A stretch of DNA of 35,917 nucleotides from Hyphomicrobiales bacterium. GTDB lineage: Bacteria; Pseudomonadota; Alphaproteobacteria; Rhizobiales; Beijerinckiaceae. The notes under the pieces were generated by a model. The model saw only the letters and a program-made list of their open reading frames with translations. It was not told the DNA's origin and made no database searches. Each line of letters opens with the position of its first letter. Position 1 is the first letter of the stretch. Where the stretch lies: assembly GCA_019237205.1 (NCBI GenBank), contig JAFAHO010000129.1, positions 1 to 35,917 on the forward strand, in the 5' to 3' direction. The position numbers and the translations under genes are program-made. Of the stretch, positions 25,195 to 33,017 are shown piece after piece.

Positions 25195-26733
25195 CTATTC
25201 CAACATTGGGATCAGCTTCGATTGGAGAGCGCCCGGCGCGGACTGCGCGCTCATATCCACGATCTTGTCGATTTCCTCGCCCATGCCGAGTTCATTGACC
25301 TCCAATTTCGCGCTCGAACTCGGAGGGCCCATGAACAGGGTGATTGATCGATTCGACGGCTGTTCAGAGCGCCATCGCCCTATGGTCGAGTCGCCGAGTT
25401 CCTTCAGGAGCGTCGCCTGGCTAGCGTCGCCCCAGCAAAGGATCACCCGCTGCGCCTTGGCGATCAACGCGAGTTCAGCGGTTTCTCGTTCTTCCGGAGT
25501 CCCCGCCGAGAGGTCGGGTCTGACGAGCGGCGAATATCCCGCCTTCTTGAGCGCCTTCGAAACCTCAATCGCGAGCGGCCGATCGTTGTGGACGCAGTGT
25601 ACATAGACTGTCTTCGTCGCTCTCGTGCACTTGGCGCCGAGGCGCTGAAATACAAACTCATTGAAACGCGTCGCGGTGTCACTATCAATCTGATCGGACG
25701 GCAAGGGCGGGCCAAATCGGCTGAGCACCTTGAACGGGTCCCGGGGGGCGGTTTCGCGTGCGTCGCAGTCGCGCGTCGGCAGCGCCTTTGGCGCCCAGAT
25801 CAGACGCCGGAACGACGGGCGTTTGGCGGTCTCGGACGCCGCGCACTCGAGTTGGAACGGCACGATGTCGGAATCTAACCCGTCGGGACGAATTCCCGTC
25901 CGCTCGCCAAGCAGGTGGATGGAGAGTTCGGCCTCCGCCAGGCCGGCAAGGATCTCAGCTTGCGCTTCCTCCCCGGTTTCGGGCAGCTCGGCAGCGGGGT
26001 CCGGGAAAACCCGATATCCGCTCCTTGTCAGTTCCGTGGCCAGCGTCTGGTATTCCGCGCTCATGTCGCGAGCTGGCTTCGCAACGAAAACCGTCCTGCC
26101 TTTGCTCTCGGCCCGGGGAAAGGCTGGCGGCTGGGACTGTGGCCCCATCGCGACGCCGAGCTCCTCCAGGCGCTTATGGATGGCTTCCGCAAGCTTGCGG
26201 ACCGCGTCGTAGTATTTGTTGCCTCCTCTCACCTGCCCCCGGTAGAAGAATTCCTCCTCTCGATCTGTTTCCCTATCGTCCTCGAAAAAACGCACAGCCT
26301 GCGCGCCCCTCAGGACTACGTGGATATTCTCGTCTGGCACGCGATGCTTGTCGGCTCTAAAAATGCGCCGATGTTGCGCTTCCTTCTCGAAGGTCGCGAT
26401 GCGAGCGGCCATGGTTGAGAGTTCGGTCGCGCACCATTCGCTCTTGATGTAATTTCTCGACAATAAGGCGATAAACAAATCCGCTTTATTCAATTCCTCC
26501 CGCAGCACTTCGCTCCAGATATCGCCGGGCTCGATCTTGTATCGGTCCATCCAGAGAACAGCGTCTGGCACGCCAAGCTGGTTCAGCTCCCACCTCAGCT
26601 GCTCGCGTAGGTGCCGAACATATCCTCCGTCAGGGTTCTCCGGGGGAGGTTCGTCATCAATGCTTCGATAGCTCAGAAATATGATTCGCGTCGGCGGCGA
26701 ATTCTTCGGAAACTGCACTCCAGTATGAATCAC
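25195..26733 (-). CDS. Triple TIR-domain protein, probable NAD-cleaving effector
   Basis: This 512-residue protein starts at a GTG with AAGGGAGGG four bases upstream, which outweighs a longer frame from 26838. Domain 1 (about 15-165) is a classical TIR: RIIFLSYRSID, WMDRYKIEPGDIWSEVL and ALLSRNYIKSEWCATEL, where Glu104 is the NADase glutamate. Domain 2 (about 213-316), with TVFVAKPARDMSAEYQTLA then YRVFPDP and SIHLLGERTGI, and domain 3 (374-512), with TVYVHCVHNDRPLAIEVSKA and RVILCWGDASQ, are divergent TIR-like repeats without that motif. TIR domains of this type cleave NAD+ or make cyclic ADP-ribose signals in bacterial immunity. Coupling to the nSTAND gene suggests sensor-controlled activation. 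The domain 1 call is firm; the function is inferred. Confidence 0.9.
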   Translation of the reverse strand: MIHTGVQFPKNSPPTRIIFLSYRSIDDEPPPENPDGGYVRHLREQLRWELNQLGVPDAVLWMDRYKIEPGDIWSEVLREELNKADLFIALLSRNYIKSEWCATELSTMAARIATFEKEAQHRRIFRADKHRVPDENIHVVLRGAQAVRFFEDDRETDREEEFFYRGQVRGGNKYYDAVRKLAEAIHKRLEELGVAMGPQSQPPAFPRAESKGRTVFVAKPARDMSAEYQTLATELTRSGYRVFPDPAAELPETGEEAQAEILAGLAEAELSIHLLGERTGIRPDGLDSDIVPFQLECAASETAKRPSFRRLIWAPKALPTRDCDARETAPRDPFKVLSRFGPPLPSDQIDSDTATRFNEFVFQRLGAKCTRATKTVYVHCVHNDRPLAIEVSKALKKAGYSPLVRPDLSAGTPEERETAELALIAKAQRVILCWGDASQATLLKELGDSTIGRWRSEQPSNRSITLFMGPPSSSAKLEVNELGMGEEIDKIVDMSAQSAPGALQSKLIPMLE

Positions 26734-27059
26734 TTCGCCCTCCCTTGTGTTTCCTGCAGGCTGGCGATGGACCGCATAACGGTCACGACAACGCTGCATA
26801 ACTCTAATTGCGCGCAGTGGCTGTGATGGAGCGCACACCTTGTATCAACGGGGCCGCAGTCAGAAAACGCGAAGCTGAACAAGCATTTGGTGGACCCGAT
26901 GCTCGGCTCGGCGGGGCGCCCGGCTGAACCGAGCGCCGCCGGATTTGGCGCCGACGAATGCTCACGCGGCCAAGCGTCGCCTGTGGGCAACGACCCCGCC
27001 GCCCCTTGATTTGAGCTTGGCGCAGGCGTTTCTGGCGCCCTGGACTGTCGAGGCCGCCC
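26734..27059. promoter_or_regulatory. Divergent intergenic region between TIR operon and exonuclease III
   Basis: These 326 bases carry the promoters of both divergent units. The TIR-proximal end holds the ribosome binding site and an AT-richer stretch (TGCATAACTCTAATTG, near 26796-26811). A short plus-strand frame of 36 codons (ATG at about 26899) is Ala/Gly/Pro-rich and lacks a convincing ribosome binding site, so it is not called. No repeats or terminator seen. Confidence 0.35.
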
Positions 27060-27866
27060 TTGGATTTTTCCGTCGCCACCTGGAACATCAATTCGGTTCG
27101 ACTCAGGATCGATCTCGTCGCCCGCTATCTCGCCCAGCACAAGCCCGATGTCCTGTGCCTGCAGGAAACGAAGTGCCCGGACGCGAACTTCCCGCACGGC
27201 GCCTTCCGAGACGCCGGCTATCCGCACATCGCGATCAGCGGACAAAAAGGCTACCACGGCGTCGCCACCGTTTCGCGAAGGCCCTTTTCGGCTCGCTCGG
27301 TCCGCGACTTTTGCGCCAAGGGCGACGCCCGGCATCTCCGCGTCGTGATCGACGACGGCGCAGAGGGGCTCGAGGTGCATAACTTCTACGTCCCGGCAGG
27401 CGGCGACGACCCCGATCCCGATATCAACCCCAAGTTCGCCCACAAGCTCGCCTTCGTCGACGAGATGGCCGCCTGGGCCGCCGACGGCAAAGCCGCGGCG
27501 CGCCGGTCGATCCTCGTCGGCGACCTCAACATCGCGCCGCTTGAGCACGACGTCTGGAGCCATAAGGCGCTCCTCAAAGTGGTCAGCCATACCCCAATCG
27601 AGGTCGAGAAACTGAAGCAGGCTCAAGCCGCGGGCCCTTGGGTCGATGCGCTGCGGAAGTTCGTTCCTGACGATCAGAAGCTCTATACGTGGTGGAGCTA
27701 CCGCTCGCCGGACTGGTCCGCCGCCAACAAGGGAAGACGCCTGGATCACATCTGGGTCAGCCCTGCGCTCGAAGCGTCGGTGAGGTCGATGCAGGTCCTG
27801 CGCGAAGCCCGGGGCTGGACCCGCCCCTCCGACCACGCGCCGGTCTTGGCGGCGTTTTCGCTATAG
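27060..27866 (+). CDS. xthA: Exodeoxyribonuclease III
   Basis: This 268-residue nuclease cuts apurinic/apyrimidinic sites and degrades duplex DNA from 3' ends in base-excision repair. Family motifs in order are ATWNINSVRLRI (the metal-site Asn), DVLCLQETKCPD (catalytic Glu), HNFYVPAGGDD, ILVGDLNIAP (Asp and Asn of the active site), RRLDHIWVSPAL and the terminal SDHAPVLAAF (catalytic His). The length matches the family. It begins at a TTG, since no ATG or GTG fits the conserved N-terminus MDFSVATWN; the ribosome binding site is weak. It lies 79 bases before the acylase gene on the same strand and is divergent from the TIR operon. Confidence 0.94.
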   Translation: MDFSVATWNINSVRLRIDLVARYLAQHKPDVLCLQETKCPDANFPHGAFRDAGYPHIAISGQKGYHGVATVSRRPFSARSVRDFCAKGDARHLRVVIDDGAEGLEVHNFYVPAGGDDPDPDINPKFAHKLAFVDEMAAWAADGKAAARRSILVGDLNIAPLEHDVWSHKALLKVVSHTPIEVEKLKQAQAAGPWVDALRKFVPDDQKLYTWWSYRSPDWSAANKGRRLDHIWVSPALEASVRSMQVLREARGWTRPSDHAPVLAAFSL

Positions 27867-27945
27867 CCGGCGCGTGCGAAAGGTGGACTTCCCCGACCGA
27901 GGCAGGTTCACTGCCGGCGAACGGCGCGAGCAAGGATGGGCGAAA

Positions 27946-30318
27946 ATGGCGTGGCGGCTCATCAAGGGGTTGCTGAGGCTCGTCATCGGGCTGGTCGTGG
28001 TCGCGACGCTCGCCGGGGGGTACCTGTTCTGGCGCGCGATGCCGACCTACTCCGGATCGGAGAAACTGCCGGGCCTTTCGGCTGATGTTCGGGTCTGGCG
28101 CGACGCCTATGGGGTGCCGCACATCTTCGCGGCTTCGATGGACGACGCGGCGCGCACGCTCGGCTATCTGCACGCGAGCGAGCGGCTCTTTGAGATGGAG
28201 GCGCAGCGCCGGGGAGGCCAGGGGCGGCTCGCCGAGGTTCTCGGCGCTGATCGGGTCGCTGGCGACAAGTTCGTCCGCACCCTCGGATTCTATCGTGAAG
28301 CGGAGAGCAGCTTCTCGGCCCTGTCGCCCATGGCGCAAAAACGGCTGCAGGCCTACGCCGATGGCGTCAATGCCTTCCTTGACAGCCACAAAGATGCGCT
28401 GCCGCCCGAGTTCATGCTGATCGGCGACCATCCGGAGCCGTGGAAGCCGGCGGATACGCTGGTCTTCGGCAAACTGCTGGCGCTGGAGCTTTCGAACAAC
28501 TACGAGTTCGAGATCCTCCGCGCGCGTCTGCGTCAAAAACTCGGTCCAGATCAGGCCGCCTGGTTGTTTCCAGGCATGCAGCCAGGCGCGCCGATTACAA
28601 CCGAGCCCGCCCTCGGCGTCACGCACGCGAGCGGCAAGAGCCCCAAAGATCAGATCGGCGCCCTGATCGGCGTGACCCACGGAGCGTCGAATGAATGGGT
28701 GGTCGCCGGAGCGCGGACCGTCACCGGCAAGCCGATCCTCGCCAACGACCCGCACCTCGGGCTCAGCGCGCCGATCCTTTGGTATCTCGTCCGAATCGTC
28801 ACGCCCGAAGGCTCGGTCAAGGGAGGGACCGTGCCGGGAACTCCCGTTGTTTTGGTGGGTCAGAACGACTCAATCGCCTGGGGGTTCACGACCGCCGACA
28901 CGGATACGCAGGACCTTTTTATAGAGACAGTCGATCCGTCTGACCCGTCGAAATACCTCACCCCCAACGGCCCAACGCCGTTCGAGACTCGTGTTGAGAC
29001 GATCCATGTGAAGGACGGCGCCGACGTCAATCTTATGGTGCGGGCGACACGCCACGGGCCGGTTCTGTCCGACGCCAGCGAAGACCTTAGCAGCCTCGCC
29101 GAGCCCGGGAAGGCGATCGCGCTGGCCTTCACTGGACTTGGCGATCACGACACGACCGCGGAAGCGTTCATGCACTTGAACGGCGCACGAAACTGGGGCG
29201 AGTTTTTGGACGCGATGCGCCTTTACCAGACGCCGACGCAAAACATCGTCTATGCCGACGTGGCCGGAGACATCGGCTTCTTCAGCCCCGGCCTGTTGCC
29301 ATTGCGCAAATCCGGGGATGGCCTGGCGCCAGTCGACGGCGCCTCGGGCGAGTTCGACTGGATCGGCACGGTCCCTTTCGAACAGCTGCCGCAGCTCCAC
29401 AATCCGGCGATCGGCTTCGCCTTCAACGCCAACAACGCCAACGTGCCGAACGACCATCAGCCGACGTTCGGCCAGGACTGGGAGGAGGACTTTCGGGCGC
29501 GGCGAATCCAGCAATTCATGGACACGCTCGACAAGCATAGCATCGGCACGTCCGCCGCGATGCAGGCCGACCATCTGTCGCTGGCCGCCAAGGCCCTGCA
29601 GCCTTTCGTCGCGACGATTGCGCCTTCCGACGAGCGCGCCCGACAGGCTCAGGCGCTGCTTGCGAGCTGGGACGGGGCGATGGATAAGGACCGGGTCGAG
29701 CCGCTGATCTTCACCGCATTTCTGGCGTCGCTCCACCGAATCCTGCTGGAAGAGAAGACCGGCCAAAAGATGGAGGCGCTCGGCCCGTTCGCCGCTGTCG
29801 CCCTTATGTCGCTGATACGCGACCACCCGTCTTGGTGCGATGCACCGGAAAAGCCCGATCCGGACTGCCGCAAAGCGCTCGGGCGTGCGCTCGATGAGGG
29901 CCTCGCGCTTCTCGTCAAACGCGACGGGCCTGACATGAGCCAATGGCGCTGGGGCAATGAACACGTCGCGCTTCTGCAGCACAAGGTCTTTAGCCAGGCG
30001 CCGCTGCTCGACCGGCTCAGCGATCTCAGCACGCCCTCGAGCGGGGGTTTCTACACACTCGACCGCGGCGGCGGGTGGGAACCGTCGCCGGAACAGCCCT
30101 TCGCGCGCACCGAAGGGGGCGGGTTTCGGGGTCTCTATGATCTCGATGCCCCGGAGAGGTCGCGCTTCATGATCGCCACAGGCGAATCGGGCCATATCTT
30201 CTCGCGCCACTATCGCGATTTCGTCCCGCTCTGGATCGATGGGAAATCCATCACGCTGGCGGGGTCCGAGGACGATCTCAGGAAGGCGGGGGCGGCTGAG
30301 CTGACGTTCTCGCCCTGA
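27946..30318 (+). CDS. Penicillin acylase-family (S45) N-terminal nucleophile hydrolase
   Basis: This 790-residue precursor belongs to the family of penicillin G acylase and acyl-homoserine-lactone acylases, which self-cleave to alpha and beta chains. The N-terminus has a membrane helix or uncleaved signal (RLVIGLVVVATLAGGYLFW). The alpha chain shows VWRDAYGVPHIFA and TLGYLHASERLFEMEAQRRG. The beta chain would begin at Ser248 in THGASNEWVVAG, the autocatalytic nucleophile, followed by ILANDPHLGL and FAFNANNANVPND with the active-site Asn. The ATG at 27946 is chosen over one at 27874 because AAGGA precedes it and the helix then starts at residue 5. It acts in the periplasm, probably on amides or lactones; the substrate is open. 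Confidence 0.92.
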   Translation: MAWRLIKGLLRLVIGLVVVATLAGGYLFWRAMPTYSGSEKLPGLSADVRVWRDAYGVPHIFAASMDDAARTLGYLHASERLFEMEAQRRGGQGRLAEVLGADRVAGDKFVRTLGFYREAESSFSALSPMAQKRLQAYADGVNAFLDSHKDALPPEFMLIGDHPEPWKPADTLVFGKLLALELSNNYEFEILRARLRQKLGPDQAAWLFPGMQPGAPITTEPALGVTHASGKSPKDQIGALIGVTHGASNEWVVAGARTVTGKPILANDPHLGLSAPILWYLVRIVTPEGSVKGGTVPGTPVVLVGQNDSIAWGFTTADTDTQDLFIETVDPSDPSKYLTPNGPTPFETRVETIHVKDGADVNLMVRATRHGPVLSDASEDLSSLAEPGKAIALAFTGLGDHDTTAEAFMHLNGARNWGEFLDAMRLYQTPTQNIVYADVAGDIGFFSPGLLPLRKSGDGLAPVDGASGEFDWIGTVPFEQLPQLHNPAIGFAFNANNANVPNDHQPTFGQDWEEDFRARRIQQFMDTLDKHSIGTSAAMQADHLSLAAKALQPFVATIAPSDERARQAQALLASWDGAMDKDRVEPLIFTAFLASLHRILLEEKTGQKMEALGPFAAVALMSLIRDHPSWCDAPEKPDPDCRKALGRALDEGLALLVKRDGPDMSQWRWGNEHVALLQHKVFSQAPLLDRLSDLSTPSSGGFYTLDRGGGWEPSPEQPFARTEGGGFRGLYDLDAPERSRFMIATGESGHIFSRHYRDFVPLWIDGKSITLAGSEDDLRKAGAAELTFSP

Positions 30319-30448
30319 GCGTTGACTGAACCCGTGCGGTTGTCTGAAAGCTCGAGACCTGTTGGACGTTGCCCCGCGACCGGCGCGGCCGCAGGCTTGC
30401 TGTAATGCCGGGCTAGCGGCGGGAGAGCGCAGTCGGTAAAGTGCCGTC

Positions 30449-31162
30449 ATGACCCAGACGCGGCGAATCCTGATTGTGGACGACGACGACGACCTGCGCA
30501 ACGCGCTGGTCGAGCAGGTCCATCTGCACCCCGAGTTTCAGGTCGAAGCGGTCGCGACCGCGGAGGCGGCCCTCGCGACGATCGCGGACTCTCCGCCCGA
30601 TCTCGTGATCATGGACGTCGGCCTGCCCGACCTTGATGGGCGCGAAGCGGTCAAGCGCCTGCGCCGCGAGGGCTATCGCCGCCCGATCATCATGCTGACT
30701 GCGCATGATTCGGACGCCGACGCGGTGCTTGGCCTTGACTCGGGCGCCAACGACTATGTCGGCAAGCCGTTCCGATTCGTGGTTCTGCTGGCGCGGATCC
30801 GATCGCAGCTTCGACAATACGAGGCGAGCGAGGACGCGGAATTCCAGGTCGGTCCCTATACGTTCCGTCCGACGTCGAAGAATCTGGTCAACGCCCATGG
30901 CGTGAAGCTCCGGCTGACCGAGAAGGAGGCAGCGATCCTGCGCTACCTGCACCGCGCGGGGCAGCAGCCGGTGGCGCGCGAGACGCTCCTGAAGAATGTC
31001 TGGGGCTACAACGCCAACGTGACGACCCATACGCTCGAGACCCACATCTATCGCCTCCGCCAGAAGATCGAGGACAATCCCGCCGAGGCGCAACTCCTCG
31101 TCACCGAAGGCGGCGGCTACAAACTCGTCGCCGGGAGTTCGGCCGGAGGGGGATCGGAGTGA
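30449..31162 (+). CDS. OmpR-family response regulator
   Basis: This 237-residue two-component regulator has a receiver domain with the acidic pocket IVDDDDD (11-15), phospho-acceptor Asp56 in LVIMDVGLPD, Thr in IIMLTAHDSD and Lys in YVGKPF. The winged-helix DNA-binding domain runs from about residue 145, with LRLTEKEAAILRYLHRAG and the recognition region THTLETHIYRLRQKIE. It ends in a Gly/Ser tail. No histidine kinase lies beside it in the window. The next gene encodes a cyclic-nucleotide-binding-domain protein and overlaps its stop by GTGA, so these two unlike sensors are made together. The target genes are unknown. Confidence 0.93.
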   Translation: MTQTRRILIVDDDDDLRNALVEQVHLHPEFQVEAVATAEAALATIADSPPDLVIMDVGLPDLDGREAVKRLRREGYRRPIIMLTAHDSDADAVLGLDSGANDYVGKPFRFVVLLARIRSQLRQYEASEDAEFQVGPYTFRPTSKNLVNAHGVKLRLTEKEAAILRYLHRAGQQPVARETLLKNVWGYNANVTTHTLETHIYRLRQKIEDNPAEAQLLVTEGGGYKLVAGSSAGGGSE

Positions 31163-31638
31163 CGCTCGAGAGCGACGTTGTTCGGCTCGCGCGCACGCGT
31201 CCGTTCAGCCTCCTGCCGCGCGAGGCCGTGCAGCTGATCGCGTTCGCCTCCGAGAAGCGGAGGCTCAGTGCAAGCGAAGCGCTTTTCCACCCGGGAGAGA
31301 CCGGCGACTCGGGCTTTTTCGTCCATTCGGGGACTATCGCGCTGATGGAACTCGGCGCGGATCCGGCGAGCGCCCGTCGGGTCGGCGCGGGCGCGCTCAT
31401 CGGCGAGATCGCGCTCTATGCGGCGGTCGCCCGCCGGGTCGAGGCGCGCGCGGTTGAGGACGCGCTCGTGACAGAGATCAAGCGCGAGATTTTCCGCCGC
31501 GTGCTCACAGAGTTCCCTGAGGCGGCCGACAAGGTTCGCGCGGCGCTCGCCATCCGCACGCGCCAGCTGGTCGACAGTCTCGACGCCGCCCGCACACGGT
31601 CGTTCGCCGTCGCGCGCCCCGCCCGGCCAACGCCGTGA
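31159..31638 (+). CDS. Cyclic-nucleotide-binding-domain protein without DNA-binding domain
   Basis: This 159-residue protein has a CRP/FNR-type sensor fold: RPFSLLPREAVQLIAFASE, then ALFHPGETGDSGFFVHSGTI and VGAGALIGEIALYA, which is the phosphate-binding cassette position (GE..L). The canonical Arg-Ser/Thr-Ala nucleotide contact is not clear (YAAVARRVEARAVED). No helix-turn-helix follows, so it cannot act like Crp alone. It may bind a nucleotide or another ligand and act through a partner. It starts with a GTG overlapping the response regulator stop (GTGA) and ends in the same kind of overlap with the zincin gene, giving tight translational coupling. Confidence 0.86.
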   Translation: MTLESDVVRLARTRPFSLLPREAVQLIAFASEKRRLSASEALFHPGETGDSGFFVHSGTIALMELGADPASARRVGAGALIGEIALYAAVARRVEARAVEDALVTEIKREIFRRVLTEFPEAADKVRAALAIRTRQLVDSLDAARTRSFAVARPARPTP

Positions 31639-32057
31639 CCGGCCAAGCGAGCCTGAGCCTCGGCGGCTTGCGCGCCCCGACCCTGGACGACATCGACGCG
31701 CTCGCCGAGGCGGCGTTCGCCCGGCTGCCCCCGTCGTTTAGAGCGCGTTGCGAAGGCCTCGTCATTCAGGTCGTCGACTTCCCCGACGACGAGACGCTGG
31801 ACGAGATGGGCGCGCAGAGCGAGTTCGACCTGCTTGGCCTCTTTCGCGGGCGCGGACTGGCGCAGCGCGGCGCGGTCGAAGAGACCGGCGAACTGCCCAA
31901 CATGATCTGGCTCTACCGCCGGCCTTTGCTCGATTTCTGGTGCGAAGGAGAGGATACGCTCGCTGCGGTCGTCACCCATGTTTTAGTGCATGAGATCGGC
32001 CACCATTTCGGCCTTTCGGACGCGGACATGGAGGCGATCGAGCGCTCGGCCCGCTGA
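31635..32057 (+). CDS. Small zincin-like metallopeptidase
   Basis: This 140-residue soluble protein has the zinc motif VLVHEIGHHFGLSDADMEAIE, in which His119 and His123 bind zinc and Glu120 is catalytic. The third ligand is likely the Asp of GLSDADM. The rest fits the short zincin family often annotated as metallopeptidase family protein: LPPSFRARCEGLVIQVVDFP, LLGLFRGRGLAQRG and PNMIWLYRRPLLDF. It begins with a GTG overlapping the previous stop. Being last in the three-gene operon with a response regulator and a ligand-binding protein, it might process a regulator, but nothing here shows its substrate. Confidence 0.88.
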   Translation: MTGQASLSLGGLRAPTLDDIDALAEAAFARLPPSFRARCEGLVIQVVDFPDDETLDEMGAQSEFDLLGLFRGRGLAQRGAVEETGELPNMIWLYRRPLLDFWCEGEDTLAAVVTHVLVHEIGHHFGLSDADMEAIERSAR

Positions 32058-32217
32058 AGCGATTCGGCCCGCATCCGGCCTCGAAGGCCTGCGAGGGTTC
32101 CAAAAAAACCAGGGGTTTCCGGCGCCTTCACAAGGGCGTCACGCTCACTGTAGAGTAATGCGGCGGCCGGATTCGGATCTCCCGGCGCGTGCGACGAACG
32201 GAGGACGGAGCGTCTTT

Positions 32218-32781
32218 GTGACGGTTCATGTGCCAGTCACGCCCGGCAACTGCCCGGCTCTCGTTTTGAACGCGGACTTCCGCCCGCTGAGCTATTACCC
32301 CTTGTCCATCTGGTGCTGGCAGGATGCGATCAAGGCGGTGTTCCTCGACCGGGTCAACATCCTCTCCGAATACGAGACGCTGGTGCGTAGCCCCTCGTTC
32401 GAGATGAGACTGCCCTCGGTCGTCTCGCTCAAGAGCTACGTCAAGCCGACCCGCTTTCCCGCCTTCACCCGGTTCAACGTGTTCTTGCGCGACCGCTTCA
32501 CCTGCCAGTATTGCGGCGAACGCGAGGACCTCACCTTCGACCACGTCATTCCCCGCTGCAAGGGCGGCGTGACGACCTGGGAGAACGTGGTCGCCGCCTG
32601 CTCGTGCTGCAACCTCAAGAAGGCCGACAAGCTGCCCTCGGTCGCCAAGATGTGGCCCGCGACCGAGCCCTACCAGCCGACCGTGCACGACCTCCACCAG
32701 AACGGGCGCCTCTTCCCGCCGAACTATCTGCACGAAAGCTGGATGGACTATCTCTACTGGGATAGCGAGCTGGAGGCTTGA
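32218..32781 (+). CDS. HNH endonuclease domain protein
   Basis: This 187-residue protein has an N-terminal part common in alphaproteobacteria (ALVLNADFRPLSYYPLSIWC, AIKAVFLDRVNILSEYE, FEMRLPSVVSLKSYVKP). An HNH nuclease module follows: DRFTCQYCGEREDLTFDHVI with zinc cysteines 96 and 99 and catalytic His109, then GGVTTWENVVAACSCCNLKK with the second cysteine pair. The start is a GTG at 32218 with GGAGGACGGAG upstream, agreeing with relatives that start just before PALVLNADFRPL. An ATG at 32158 is the alternative, adding 20 residues. It is a chromosomal housekeeping-like member rather than part of an obvious phage. Its DNA target and role are not known. Confidence 0.9.
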   Translation: MTVHVPVTPGNCPALVLNADFRPLSYYPLSIWCWQDAIKAVFLDRVNILSEYETLVRSPSFEMRLPSVVSLKSYVKPTRFPAFTRFNVFLRDRFTCQYCGEREDLTFDHVIPRCKGGVTTWENVVAACSCCNLKKADKLPSVAKMWPATEPYQPTVHDLHQNGRLFPPNYLHESWMDYLYWDSELEA

Positions 32782-32880
32782 ACCCGCGACCGTCCTGTCC
32801 TGCTCCGCGGTTTTGGATGCGCCGAAGCGTTTTCAGAGGCTTGGGCGCCAAAACCTGTCCCGTTGTCTCGTTTTTCACAT

Positions 32881-32901
32881 TATACTAATCTGATGAGTAT
32901 A
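32881..32901. promoter_or_regulatory. AT-rich inverted repeat, possible operator
   Basis: TATACT (32881-32886) and AGTATA (32896-32901) form a perfect 6-base inverted repeat around nine bases. It sits in a stretch (about 32870-32945) that is much more AT-rich than the surroundings, about 120 bases before the RBBP9-like gene. It could be a protein-binding site or a promoter. No family is recognised. Confidence 0.3.
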
Positions 32902-33017
32902 TTTATGCGCGTGCTTGTTGCAGCGTGAATTCTAATTTTACGCATTCGATCGTCGGGCGGGCGGGCTTCAGTGCAACGCTTCGCCGCCGCGACCCGCCCA
33001 TGCTATGGCCCTGACCC

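Noticed and set aside
26899-27009. 36-codon plus-strand frame upstream of exonuclease III
   Set aside because: Ala/Gly/Pro-rich, no convincing ribosome binding site and no recognised family.
32077-32089. Small hairpin GGCCT-CGA-AGGCC after the zincin gene as a terminator
   Set aside because: Stem of five bases and no T run follows; not distinguishable from chance in GC-rich DNA.
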